NCBI RefSeq assembly: GCF_009711445.1
Contig: NZ_SMMC01000196.1
Coordinates: 1 to 39,065 of the forward strand
Reading direction: 5' to 3'
Source of the DNA: Curvivirga aplysinae
GTDB taxonomy: Bacteria > Pseudomonadota > Alphaproteobacteria > UBA8366 > Aestuariispiraceae
Length of the DNA: 39,065 bases
Positions 8,589 to 17,280 of this stretch are shown here, piece by piece. The position numbers and the translations under genes were made by a program. Under the pieces are notes generated by a model that worked only from the letters and a program-made list of their open reading frames with translations, did not search any database and had not been told where the DNA came from. How positions within the stretch are numbered: the first letter of the stretch is position 1; each line of letters opens with the position of its first letter.

Positions 8589-9962
8589 TTAAGATTTTCT
8601 CTCTTTTTGAAGGTCCTTTGCACGAAGATTGATATCTTCGGCGCGAAGCCATCCTGCACTGCCACGGGGTAATAGATCCAATGCTTTATCTGATTGGGTA
8701 ATCGCACTTTCTAATCTATTTCTAAGCAGAGATTCTTCTGCAAGAGCAAGCGCGGTATTTGCTTGATCTCCCATCTTTCCATATACGGTAGCCAATAAAC
8801 GCCAGTTGGAGGAAACGTTTGGTTCTAGACGAGCGGCTGTTTTTAAATTCTTTAGAGCGGCAGGTAAGAGTTCTGGATCTTGGGTTTCTATCCGCGCACG
8901 CCCTGCATTTTGATGAATTAAGGCTGCCCATGGAATAATCGCAAGCGCGCGATCATAAGCCTTAATCGATTCTTCAATTCTGGCGGCATCCAATAAGATA
9001 TCGCCTTCGAGTTCAATGAAAAACGGGTCTTCAGGTATTTGGGCTTGCAAACCCCTTACAATTTCTATGGCAAGGTCATAATTCCCATTCTCTTTATGCG
9101 CTATAGCACGGGCATATTGTGCTGGAATGGAGTTATCCGATTCTGGGTAAATTTTACTTACTGTTTCTAAGCCATCAATATAGCCAATTATTTTTGCACG
9201 AATACGGTCATGAATCCTGTAAAACTCTTCCGACATTTCTTTGCCAGTATAGCTTGAGCGTTGCGTGTGATGTTCAACAAAGTTGATTCGTGATTGAGTT
9301 AATGGGTGGGTTTGAGAATAAGGATTTTGCGCATCGGAATATATCTGACTTTGTTGATGAATTTTATTCAAAAAAGTTAACATTCCCTCACTGGTAATGC
9401 CCGCGGAATCAAGAAAAGTCAGTGCTGCTTGATCAGCAGCTTCTTCATTTGCGCGTGTGTATTTTAAGAAGCCACGAGTGGCGACCTGAGAACCTAATCC
9501 AAGAGCTGCAATCGCGACTTCAGGCTGCCCAGAGAGAATCGCTAATGGCAATCCAAGCACTGCCGCGGCCAAATTGATATCTTGTGCACGCTCATAATTG
9601 GCATAAAGTTGTGATAAATGACCACCTGTAATATGGCCGGTTTCATGGGCTAAAACACCGATAACTTCTTCAGGTTTTTCGGCTGCTGCGATTGTTCCTG
9701 TGTTGATAAATATTTGTTGTCCTTGGGCAACAAAGGCGTTTAGGCGTTTATCGTTAATAATATGAATATTTACAGAGGCAGCATCTAATCCTGCGACTTC
9801 AAAGATTGGTTGGCAATAATATCGGATAGCATTTTCAATTTCTGTATCACGAATATAGCTGATTGAGCTTGCACTCGCGGCAGATGTGATTAGGCTATGC
9901 GCCATTAACCACACAACCATAAAAGAACATATCCATTTATATAGGGTTTTAAGTCGATGCAT
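8589..9962 (-). CDS. Periplasmic M48 zinc metalloprotease with TPR domain (BepA-like)
   Basis: This 457-residue protein opens with a signal peptide (MHRLKTLYKWICSFMVVWLM, then SAASAS). The M48 domain contains His106-Glu-Thr-Gly-His110, with the third ligand region ANEEAAD at about 172-177. The C-terminal half (about 270-450) is built of TPR-like helical repeats. By analogy with E. coli BepA it should degrade or chaperone misassembled outer-membrane proteins in the periplasm. The start codon overlaps the start region of the divergent GGT-like gene; an alternative ATG at 9920 would still leave a short signal peptide. It is followed by the DsbA-like gene 136 bp away. Confidence 0.93.
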   Translation of the reverse strand: MHRLKTLYKWICSFMVVWLMAHSLITSAASASSISYIRDTEIENAIRYYCQPIFEVAGLDAASVNIHIINDKRLNAFVAQGQQIFINTGTIAAAEKPEEVIGVLAHETGHITGGHLSQLYANYERAQDINLAAAVLGLPLAILSGQPEVAIAALGLGSQVATRGFLKYTRANEEAADQAALTFLDSAGITSEGMLTFLNKIHQQSQIYSDAQNPYSQTHPLTQSRINFVEHHTQRSSYTGKEMSEEFYRIHDRIRAKIIGYIDGLETVSKIYPESDNSIPAQYARAIAHKENGNYDLAIEIVRGLQAQIPEDPFFIELEGDILLDAARIEESIKAYDRALAIIPWAALIHQNAGRARIETQDPELLPAALKNLKTAARLEPNVSSNWRLLATVYGKMGDQANTALALAEESLLRNRLESAITQSDKALDLLPRGSAGWLRAEDINLRAKDLQKERKS

Positions 9963-11651
9963 TTTAAAAAGCTCAATCCTGTCGCAGAAAAATCTAATGT
10001 AGGGATGAATTGGGAAACACGCAAACCCCAGTTTTCATTTTTTACGAGACGAGCAGCAACGTCATTGGCAATTGTTTCCGGATTATTATTATCTGCTTGT
10101 GCGCAAGATGAAGAAGTACCCTTAGGTCAGATAGGTTATGTTCAAGGGTTTTATGGAGCTATTTCGGGGGATGAACCAACATCCGTGCTTGTTGGACGTG
10201 ATGTGTTAACTGCAGGTGGAACTGCTGCAGATGCCGCCATTGCAATGTCTTTTACAATGGCAGCCACTTACCCGGGGCGTGCAGGATTAGGAGCTGGTGG
10301 AGTTTGCCTTATGCATGATGGTGCTATTGGGTTAACGGAAACTTTGGATTTTACTGGTAAAATTGGAAGTTTGAAAACTGAGGGGCGTGCGGCTGCAATT
10401 CCTGGGATGGTCAGAGGTATGGCGGTTATGCATGCCCGATACGGTACAATGGATTGGCGTCAGTTAGTATTACCTGCTGAGCAATATGCACGTTATGGTC
10501 ATCGCTTCTCTCGTGCTGCACGTGCTGATGTCACATTGGCTGAAAAGCCGTTGATGAGGGATGCCAATGTTAAAGAAATCTTTGTGAATGAAGAAGGATG
10601 GGTTCATCCTGAAGGGTATAGATTTGCCCAAGTAGATCTAGCAGCTACGTTGGCACAAATTCGCGCTAAAGGGGCCGGAGTTTTTTATCAAGGACCATTT
10701 GCACGTCAAGTCGCCGCTGGCATTCAAGCTGCTGGTGGAAATGTATCTGAAGAAGACTTACGTAATTATCTTCCAGAATGGCGTGGTGTTTATGGTGTGC
10801 AGGCTGGTGATTATACCTTTTATACTGCTGAGGCGCCTGCAGGAGGAGGTTCGGTTATAGCGGAAACTCTGGCATTGGCGAATGCAGATGAACGATATGA
10901 GGACTTATCCGGAGTGGATCGATTGCATCTGTTATTAGAAGCTTCTAAGCGTGCATATCAGCATCAGCAAGAGTATCTGGAGAAAGGTTGGAATGTTTCT
11001 GTCTCTAAAGATCAATTTTTGGGACAGGAATATGCAGAAAAAGTTATGAGCGGGTTTGACGCTTCTAAGGCATATACTGCTCGTCTAACTGATGTGAAAT
11101 TTAGTGAAAATTCTTATAATACTGGTTTTGTTGTAGTTGATAGAAACGGAAATGCGGCAATTTGTGATCTTAGCCTTAATAATCTATTCGGCACAGGGCG
11201 GATGGCTGAAGGGTTAGGGTTTATGATTGCTGCGAATCCTGACACGAAAACACGTAATCCATTGAATTTAGCACCTATGGCAGTCATTAGTGCAAATACT
11301 AATAGTTTTCACGGAGCCATTGCCGGTGCAGGTAGCTCTGTTAAGAAAATAAGTGCAATGAATGTTATGCTTGATGTCGTTGTCGACGAGAAGAATTTGA
11401 TTGATGCTCTTGTTGAACCACGTATGGGCTTATCGAATGATCTTGGTACTGTCTTGGTAGAGAAAAGTTTTAATGCCGATACAATTTCGCAATTGAAAGC
11501 GAAGGGATATCGTGTCGTGAGCGATGAATTACCTAATCGTTTGAATGCAATTTTTTGCAAGAACGGTTTGCCACGTGCGGAAGTTGGTGCCGAATGTTTG
11601 ACATTTACAGATTCTCGTGGACATGGCTTGAGTCTAATGACTTCCGAATAA
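9957..11651 (+). CDS. Gamma-glutamyltransferase-family lipoprotein
   Basis: The sequence has the GGT Ntn-hydrolase layout: the N-terminal GGTAADAAIAMSFTMAATYPGRAGLGAGG block, AAIPGMVRGM, and the autoprocessing site region SYNTGFVVVDRNGNAA with candidate catalytic Thr389. LNNLFGTGRMAEGLGFM follows. A lipobox (LLSAC) after a hydrophobic segment suggests an exported lipoprotein. The frame opens at ATG 9957, but ATG 10005 gives a more compact signal peptide and may be the true start. The usual TTH at the nucleophile is NTG, and the conserved PGGSRI-like oxyanion segment is replaced by AGAGSSVKK, so classical glutathione hydrolysis is doubtful. It lies 55 bp upstream of an aminotransferase. Confidence 0.85.
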   Translation: MHFKKLNPVAEKSNVGMNWETRKPQFSFFTRRAATSLAIVSGLLLSACAQDEEVPLGQIGYVQGFYGAISGDEPTSVLVGRDVLTAGGTAADAAIAMSFTMAATYPGRAGLGAGGVCLMHDGAIGLTETLDFTGKIGSLKTEGRAAAIPGMVRGMAVMHARYGTMDWRQLVLPAEQYARYGHRFSRAARADVTLAEKPLMRDANVKEIFVNEEGWVHPEGYRFAQVDLAATLAQIRAKGAGVFYQGPFARQVAAGIQAAGGNVSEEDLRNYLPEWRGVYGVQAGDYTFYTAEAPAGGGSVIAETLALANADERYEDLSGVDRLHLLLEASKRAYQHQQEYLEKGWNVSVSKDQFLGQEYAEKVMSGFDASKAYTARLTDVKFSENSYNTGFVVVDRNGNAAICDLSLNNLFGTGRMAEGLGFMIAANPDTKTRNPLNLAPMAVISANTNSFHGAIAGAGSSVKKISAMNVMLDVVVDEKNLIDALVEPRMGLSNDLGTVLVEKSFNADTISQLKAKGYRVVSDELPNRLNAIFCKNGLPRAEVGAECLTFTDSRGHGLSLMTSE

Positions 11652-11706
11652 ACGATTTTCTTATTTGTTGAAGAAATGAGTATTCTTTTCCTGTGAGGAT
11701 GTTGAG

Positions 11707-12861
11707 ATGGCGTTAAAACAATCGCATCGTTCGAATGTACCTGCCTTTATTGTAATGGAAGTTATGCGCGCTGCCGCAGAACGAGAGGCTAGTAAACAAG
11801 CCGTTTATCATTTAGAAGTAGGGCAGCCAGGAACCGGGGCTCCAAAGAAAGTTATTGAGGCAGCCAAACATGCTTTGGACACGGATAAAATCGGTTATAC
11901 CGTCGCCTTGGGTATTCCTGAATTGCGAGAGGCTATAGCGACCCATTACAAATCGGATTATTGTGTTGATGTTGCTTCTGATGATGTCATTGTTACAACT
12001 GGGTCATCCACTGGCTTTCTGTTATCTTTTTTATCTGCTTTTGATCCAGGAGACAGAGTTGCCCTTGCAGCTCCAGGGTACCCTTGCTATCGCCATATTT
12101 TAAATATGTTAGGTGTTGAGCCTGTTTTGTTGGAAACTGGGCCCGAAGATAGGTATCAACCCAGCCCCGACTTACTTAAGCAAGCTATGCAAAATGGTAA
12201 GTTAGATGGATTGATCTTAGCAAGTCCCTCTAATCCAAGTGGTACTATGTTGGATGATGCTGAATTAAAGGCTTTAATAGAATTCTGTCAGGAACATGGT
12301 ATTCGTTTAGTCTCTGATGAAATCTATCAAGGCATTAGCTATGGGCGCAACTTCCAAACCGCTTTATCACACACAAAAGAAGCAATAATAATTAATAGTT
12401 TTTCTAAATATTTTTCTATGACCGGTTGGCGCCTTGGCTGGATGGTGATGCCAAAGGATTTAAAACGCCAAATTGAATCTATGGCGCAAAACTTATTTAT
12501 TTCAGCACCTACTTTAAGTCAGGTTGCAGCTGTAGCCGCTTTTGATGCAAAGGAAGAATTAGAACAGAACATTTGCAATTATGCAAAAAACCGAGAAGTT
12601 TTGTTGAACGCCTTACCAGAGTTGGGGTTTAAGAAACTGGCTCCCTCCGATGGTGCCTTTTATATCTATGCGGATGTATCTGATTTAACGGATGACTCAG
12701 TTACTTTCTGCCAACGTATCTTAAAAGAGACGGGAGTGGCCGTAACACCGGGTTTGGATTTTGATCCATTTAATGGTCATCATACTATGCGTTTCTCCTT
12801 TGCTGCAGGGCATGATGAAATAATTGGGGCTATCGAGGCTCTTAGAAATTGGAAACGATAA
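11707..12861 (+). CDS. PLP-dependent class I/II aminotransferase (AspC-like)
   Basis: This 384-residue fold-type I transaminase shows the family landmarks in order: HLEVGQPGTGAP near the N-terminus, TTGSSTGFLL for phosphate binding, ASPSNPSGTML, SDEIYQGISYG with the PLP aspartate, and SFSKYFSMTGWRLGW with the Schiff-base lysine. FSFA near the end holds the substrate-carboxylate arginine region (MRFSFAAG). It differs clearly from the aminotransferase at 212-1420, so it is not a recent duplicate. A GTGAGGATGTTGAG ribosome-site region precedes the ATG. Substrate is unknown. A strong bidirectional terminator follows. Confidence 0.92.
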   Translation: MALKQSHRSNVPAFIVMEVMRAAAEREASKQAVYHLEVGQPGTGAPKKVIEAAKHALDTDKIGYTVALGIPELREAIATHYKSDYCVDVASDDVIVTTGSSTGFLLSFLSAFDPGDRVALAAPGYPCYRHILNMLGVEPVLLETGPEDRYQPSPDLLKQAMQNGKLDGLILASPSNPSGTMLDDAELKALIEFCQEHGIRLVSDEIYQGISYGRNFQTALSHTKEAIIINSFSKYFSMTGWRLGWMVMPKDLKRQIESMAQNLFISAPTLSQVAAVAAFDAKEELEQNICNYAKNREVLLNALPELGFKKLAPSDGAFYIYADVSDLTDDSVTFCQRILKETGVAVTPGLDFDPFNGHHTMRFSFAAGHDEIIGAIEALRNWKR

Positions 12862-12866
12862 AAATG

Positions 12867-12893
12867 AAGCGATCAATTATTGATCGCTTTTTT
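12867..12893. terminator. Bidirectional intrinsic terminator
   Basis: A perfect 10-bp stem (AAGCGATCAA / TTGATCGCTT) with a 3-nt loop is followed by TTTTTT on the plus strand and by TTCATTTTT on the minus strand. It sits between two convergent genes and includes the last codons of the DUF2062 gene. Confidence 0.85.
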
Positions 12894-13497
12894 CATGGAG
12901 TTTTTTAAGCATACGTTCCTGACGAAATCTTTGATAGCTGAGCGTTGCCCGAAGTGATAACCAATACCCCAGCAAACCCAATCCAACTGCCCATGGAAGA
13001 CTTCCGATTAACAGGCTTGAGCCAACTAGTTCAATTAGATCAATAAGAAATTTAAAAGATTCTGCTATGCCTGCATCTGCACTTAAATTATTGCTTATGT
13101 AGCTTGAGAAATCTTCAAAAGAAAAATCATCCTCATCTGTAGGTAATATCAAACGACCTGTCGCATAGAACAGGTAATAAAGAGGAATCATGGTTGCTGC
13201 ATTAGAAAACCATGACCAAGCAATTGCAATTAGAAGGCTGAAGTTAAATTTAAAAACTTTTTTAGCAATCCACCAGATCACAAATAAAGCGGGCATTTGA
13301 ATGCCAACGCTTGGTGTGAAGCCAACAAAAAGTCCAATCATCACACTATAGGCAATAAGGTGCGGTGAGTCTTTTTCACGTTGAATCGGAATAATAAGTT
13401 TATAGTGAAGATATCGAAAAGCTTTCGACCACCAATATTCTTTATTTTTTCGATGTCTTAACCTCTTCAAAACACCTTTTGGTGCATTTGAACTCAT
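12877..13497 (-). CDS. DUF2062-family inner-membrane protein
   Basis: This 206-residue protein has a basic N-terminus and the DUF2062 core beginning GLFVGFTPSVGIQMPALFVIWWIAKK, with hydrophobic helices around residues 50-75, 85-110 and 155-185. SNAATMIPLYYLFYATGR is also typical of the family. Function is unknown; DUF2062 proteins are often found near lipid or cell-envelope genes. Its ATG overlaps the end of the CDP-alcohol phosphatidyltransferase gene by 4 bp, indicating translational coupling and a possible shared role in envelope lipids. Confidence 0.88.
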   Translation of the reverse strand: MSSNAPKGVLKRLRHRKNKEYWWSKAFRYLHYKLIIPIQREKDSPHLIAYSVMIGLFVGFTPSVGIQMPALFVIWWIAKKVFKFNFSLLIAIAWSWFSNAATMIPLYYLFYATGRLILPTDEDDFSFEDFSSYISNNLSADAGIAESFKFLIDLIELVGSSLLIGSLPWAVGLGLLGYWLSLRATLSYQRFRQERMLKKLHEKSDQ

Positions 13498-14141
13498 TTG
13501 GTAATTCCTTCTAAAGAATTTTCCGGTTTGCTCGCCTCATGTAATTGATCGAAATGCTTATATATTCGCTGCAAGGCATGAATGCAGAAGAAGCTGTAAT
13601 AGATCGCGAATACTGGCGTTGCATAGACTAAAATTTCGTATTGGATCAAGGCAGAACTGCAATAAAGGAAATAGTAGAAATATTTCACACGCAAAAATGT
13701 CCAAAGTTGGATCTGATGTTGATTTGCGTAAACGGCCAACATAATAAATGAGATATAAGAAGCGGAGAAAACAACTGCGCTCCAAGGATCAACACCCCAA
13801 TGCCATGCACCAGCCGCAGCAACTAGGGGAACACCGATTTGATCTGCGGCCATATCCACCATGGCACCACCTTCATGGGCCTTACCTATACGCCGTGCTA
13901 GCGGTCCATCAAAACCATCCAGAACACAATAGGAAAATAGTAAGATACTAATGATCCACCAATACTCGAATTGTGTGGGCAGAGCCACGCCTATAATCAG
14001 ACATAAAATAGCGATGATTGTAATGTGATTTGGGCTTAATCGAAGCGCAAGAAATAATTTGATTACAGGGTTAAGCGCACGATCACGCCATGCTGCAAAT
14101 TCCTTCTGCTTCTTTCTTTCGTCTTCGTTGAAGTAATCCAT
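13494..14141 (-). CDS. CDP-alcohol phosphatidyltransferase family membrane enzyme
   Basis: This 215-residue polytopic protein carries the complete catalytic motif D-G-x2-A-R-x8-G-x3-D-x3-D: Asp78-Gly79, Ala82-Arg83, Gly92, Asp96 and Asp100 in DGFDGPLARRIGKAHEGG and the following segment. Several hydrophobic helices surround it (about 43-52, 62-75, 100-135 and 160-195). Family members transfer a phosphoalcohol from CDP-diacylglycerol or CDP-alcohols, as in phosphatidylglycerophosphate or phosphatidylcholine synthesis; which alcohol is used here cannot be told. It is first in a two-gene unit with the DUF2062 gene. Confidence 0.9.
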   Translation of the reverse strand: MDYFNEDERKKQKEFAAWRDRALNPVIKLFLALRLSPNHITIIAILCLIIGVALPTQFEYWWIISILLFSYCVLDGFDGPLARRIGKAHEGGAMVDMAADQIGVPLVAAAGAWHWGVDPWSAVVFSASYISFIMLAVYANQHQIQLWTFLRVKYFYYFLYCSSALIQYEILVYATPVFAIYYSFFCIHALQRIYKHFDQLHEASKPENSLEGITK

Positions 14142-14246
14142 AGATAAATCAAGCCCTGATATGAAAAACTATTATAGGGCTTTTATCTGATCAGAAGGAA
14201 TGAAACAATAAGTTCTGGTCCATTTTATTAAAGTTTCACGGAAAGT

Positions 14247-15176
14247 TTATGCCGCGTCAGGATGCCTATGAGCAGCGACTTTAATTATGCCGCTTTTTTG
14301 TGCTCTTTTTTCGATAGCCTCTTCCATTGTGCAATAACCACTTTGCAGCATATGCCAAACATTCAGCCATTGTTTTTTATTGCTTTCGCGAACTTCTTTT
14401 TTTCGGAATTTATGGCGCTGTTGAAGGAAGGAGAACCAGTCATTTGGAATAGTTTTATGGTTATCAGGTAAATCGACTGAACCAACGATCATTTGATGGG
14501 ATGGGAAATGCGCATCGGAACTTACCGACCAACCGACATGATCTAGACGAAATTCATTTGGTAGGCGATAAGTATAATTCACTTTGCGTTTTAGTGCTGG
14601 TGGTGCCACTAACTGTCCGTCTTTAATGCCATTTTCTAGGAAATGCAGACTAAGTCCATTATGGATTTCTACATAATCACTCTCTTCCTGTAACTCCATA
14701 AAACGTTTATCACCTACCGCGTTTGCAAGGCCTGTTTTTCCCGGTGTAAATGGATGTGGAATACTTGTGATTGCTCCTAAGTCATCACGAAGTTGGTTCA
14801 TGTCATTCACTGACCATTCGAAAGGGGGAAGTTTATTCAACCCGCGTCTTAAATCAGCTTCATCACGGAAGATGAAAATAATATCAACGCCTTCAGACGA
14901 TACAGCCTCAACGGCGGGTAAAATCGTAGTGTGAAGGTCCTCTGTAGCATCTCTTAAATACAGATAAGCATCCAATGGGGCCTTATAGCCGTGTTCTGTG
15001 GATGCAACAAAATCTACATTCGTTTCTTTTAAACATTTGTGATGTAAGGCTAGGCGTTGGTCACGTTTGGACTTTGAATAACGATAGATGTTTGTGTGAT
15101 AGTGCAAATCGAATGTCACGGAAACACGATCGGTGTTTTGTGATTTTTCTTGGTCAAAATGAAGCTCGGCCACCAT
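14247..15176 (-). CDS. PHP-domain metal-dependent phosphoesterase-like protein
   Basis: The 309-residue sequence carries the four PHP motifs: DLHYHT at residues 23-28, the STEHGY segment (Glu61-His62), PAVEAVSSEG around 88-96, SIPHPF with His141, and SSDAH near residue 222. These supply the usual three-metal site of PHP phosphatases. The C-terminal tail (RKKEVRESNKK...) is basic and not part of the core. The substrate is unknown; relatives hydrolyse histidinol phosphate, nucleotides or 3',5'-linked products. The gene stands alone, 105 bp upstream of the phosphatidyltransferase gene and divergent from fba. Confidence 0.85.
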   Translation of the reverse strand: MVAELHFDQEKSQNTDRVSVTFDLHYHTNIYRYSKSKRDQRLALHHKCLKETNVDFVASTEHGYKAPLDAYLYLRDATEDLHTTILPAVEAVSSEGVDIIFIFRDEADLRRGLNKLPPFEWSVNDMNQLRDDLGAITSIPHPFTPGKTGLANAVGDKRFMELQEESDYVEIHNGLSLHFLENGIKDGQLVAPPALKRKVNYTYRLPNEFRLDHVGWSVSSDAHFPSHQMIVGSVDLPDNHKTIPNDWFSFLQQRHKFRKKEVRESNKKQWLNVWHMLQSGYCTMEEAIEKRAQKSGIIKVAAHRHPDAA

Positions 15177-15421
15177 ATTTCGATTCGCTCTAAAATTTTT
15201 AAGAATGTGTTGCTTCTATTTTAACTTTTTTCAGCGATTAGACAACGAATTCTATTATTTCATTACTTTAATTGAGTTTTAATTTCGGATCAGGGCCAAT
15301 TTGCGATTTGAATCTTGCTTTATTGGTATGTTTTAGGGCATATGAAGGCAGATTTTACGCATAGATTATATGTGTGGTGATTGGGGTCAAATAAGTCGAT
15401 TAGACGTGAAAGGAATGGGCA

Positions 15422-16498
15422 ATGAGCTTAAAATTAAAGCCGGGTGTTGTTTATGGTGAAGATTATAAAGCTTTGGTTGATCACTGCAAGGCGGGTGGTT
15501 TTGCATTACCTGCGGTGAATATTGTCGGTACCAGTTCCTTAAATGCTGTTTTGGAAGCCGCGGCAAAAAACGACTCTGATGTGATCATTCAATTATCGAA
15601 TGGTGGGGCACAATTCTATGCTGGGGCATCTTTGGAAGACAGTTTTCAGGCGAAGGTCCTTGGCGCTGTCTCTGCGGCACAGCATGTTCATTTATTAGCG
15701 GAACATTATGGGGTGGCGGTCGTTCTTCACACTGATCATGCGAACCGTTCTTTGATTCCGTGGATTGAAGCTTTATTAGAACATGGCGAAGCTTATTATG
15801 AAAAACATGGCAAGCCATTATTCACATCGCATATGCTTGATTTGTCCGAAGATGATCTGGAATTCAATCTTTCTGAAAGTGCACGTGTTCTAGAACGCAT
15901 GGCAAAGATTGGTATGAGTTTAGAGATTGAGTTAGGTGTAACAGGTGGTGAAGAGGATGGTGTTGGATCTGATATTGATGAAGATCAGATGGATAATGCA
16001 AAATTATACACTCAGCCTGAAGATGTTCTAGAGGCCTATAATCGATTGAATCATCTAGGTCATTTCACAGTTGCGGCTTCTTTCGGTAACGTGCATGGCG
16101 TATATAAGCCTGGTAATGTGAAGCTTCGTCCGGAGATATTGAAAGCATCACAAGAATTAGTAGCGAAAGAAAAAGGCACAGATCACAATCCATTGGACCT
16201 GGTATTTCATGGTGGATCAGGTTCTGAAAAAGATAAGATTGCTGCCGCTATCGAATATGGTGTGTTTAAGATGAATATCGATACGGATACACAATTCGCA
16301 TTCTCCGAAGCAGTTGGGGCATATGTGGAAGAAAATAATGTGGCTTTCCATCATCAAATTGATCCTGAAACAGGTAATCCTCAGAAAAAACTCTACGATC
16401 CACGCAAATGGTTGCGTGCAGGTGAAAAAGGTATGGCAGAACGTTTAGATGAAGCTTTCGCCGATCTTGGATCTGTTGGTAGAACTGCGACAAAGTAA
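15422..16498 (+). CDS. fbaA: Class II fructose-1,6-bisphosphate aldolase
   Basis: This is the zinc-dependent glycolytic and gluconeogenic aldolase, 358 residues, the length of the E. coli-type class IIA enzyme. Visible are AVNIVGTSS, the metal-site HTDHANRSL, ELGVTGGEEDGVGSDI, NVHGVYKPGNVKLRP and VFHGGSGSEKDKI, followed by KMNIDTDTQFAF and the YDPRKWLRAGEKG end region. A GAAAGGA ribosome site lies 10-15 bp ahead of the ATG. A 245-bp spacer on its left separates it from the divergent PHP gene and must carry the promoter, though I could not pick a convincing one. A hairpin terminator follows. Confidence 0.97.
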   Translation: MSLKLKPGVVYGEDYKALVDHCKAGGFALPAVNIVGTSSLNAVLEAAAKNDSDVIIQLSNGGAQFYAGASLEDSFQAKVLGAVSAAQHVHLLAEHYGVAVVLHTDHANRSLIPWIEALLEHGEAYYEKHGKPLFTSHMLDLSEDDLEFNLSESARVLERMAKIGMSLEIELGVTGGEEDGVGSDIDEDQMDNAKLYTQPEDVLEAYNRLNHLGHFTVAASFGNVHGVYKPGNVKLRPEILKASQELVAKEKGTDHNPLDLVFHGGSGSEKDKIAAAIEYGVFKMNIDTDTQFAFSEAVGAYVEENNVAFHHQIDPETGNPQKKLYDPRKWLRAGEKGMAERLDEAFADLGSVGRTATK

Positions 16499-16536
16499 AA
16501 TACTTTTAGTTGTAAATAACAACTGATTATCTATAC

Positions 16537-16594
16537 AGTCCCGAAACACTATGCTATCTTTCGAGAAAGTTTGGGATGTTTCGGGACTTTTCTT
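16537..16594 (+). terminator. Long-stem terminator with nested hairpin downstream of fbaA
   Basis: A perfect 12-bp inverted repeat (AGTCCCGAAACA 16537-16548, TGTTTCGGGACT 16577-16588) is followed by TTTCTTT. Its 28-nt loop contains a second hairpin, CTTTC-GA-GAAAG (16558-16569). This most likely ends the fbaA transcript; a small RNA or mRNA-stability role is possible. Confidence 0.75.
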
Positions 16595-16685
16595 TGTCCA
16601 TAATAAATTGCTGATATAAAATGTTTTTTTATTTTAGGCTGTTCTTTTTGTAGTTCTGATCTAAAATCCCAGAAGTGATAATAAC

Positions 16686-16709
16686 TTTGATAGTCATTAA
16701 ATTATCAAA
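16686..16709. promoter_or_regulatory. Dyad in the leader of the PAS/chemotaxis gene pair
   Basis: TTTGATA (16686-16692) and TATCAAA (16703-16709) form a perfect 7-bp dyad with a 10-nt spacer, 33 bp before the TTG start of the PAS gene. It could be an operator, but AT-rich dyads arise easily by chance. Confidence 0.3.
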
Positions 16710-16742
16710 TTTGTTAAAAAAAGATTTAGTGGGGGCAACTAC

Positions 16743-17276
16743 TTGTTATACGGCAATCCTCATCTTACTGGTGTGGAACACACCTTTGATGAAAATGAAA
16801 TCATAGTTACAAAAACCGACCTAGCTGGTAAAATTACCTATGGTAACGATACCTTTTACAAGATGTCGGGTTTTTCTGAGAAAGAATCTTTAGGTAAGCA
16901 GCATAATATTATTAGGCATCCTGAAATGCCACGCGCAGCCTTTAAATTAGTTTGGGATACTTTAGCGTCAGGTGAAGAGGTCTTTGCATATGTCAATAAC
17001 CGCTCAAAGAATGGCGATCATTATTGGGTATTTGCACATATAACACCAAGTTTTAATACTTCGGGTAAGTTGGTTGGGTATCATAGTAGCCGCCGTAAGC
17101 CAGATAGGCGGCTGATCGAGGATAAAATTATCCCATTATACAGAGATCTACTAGCGACTGAAAAAGCGGCTTCCAGCCCGAAAGAGGGGATGGATAATGC
17201 GGTACAGGCGGTGTTGGATTTATTAGGTCAAACAGGAATGGGCTTCAACGAGCTGATGCTTTCATTGGGGAGATAA
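16743..17276 (+). CDS. PAS-domain sensor protein (Aer-type PAS)
   Basis: This 177-residue cytosolic protein is essentially one PAS domain: [50 protein letters not shown] and [22 protein letters not shown] are closely like the N-terminal PAS of aerotaxis receptor Aer, which binds FAD. A C-terminal helical tail follows (about 125-177). The only start is TTG 16743, preceded by the strong ribosome site AGTGGGGG; an in-frame TAA at 16698 rules out an upstream ATG. It is followed after 4 bp by the chemotaxis receptor gene in another frame. Together the pair looks like a split Aer-like receptor for redox or oxygen. Confidence 0.87.
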   Translation: MLYGNPHLTGVEHTFDENEIIVTKTDLAGKITYGNDTFYKMSGFSEKESLGKQHNIIRHPEMPRAAFKLVWDTLASGEEVFAYVNNRSKNGDHYWVFAHITPSFNTSGKLVGYHSSRRKPDRRLIEDKIIPLYRDLLATEKAASSPKEGMDNAVQAVLDLLGQTGMGFNELMLSLGR

Positions 17277-17280
17277 GAAT

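Noticed and set aside
8453-8707. 85-codon upstream extension of the DsbA-like gene
   Set aside because: It antisense-overlaps nothing useful for export, lacks a signal peptide and enters the 3' end of the M48 gene; the later ATG gives a proper signal peptide.
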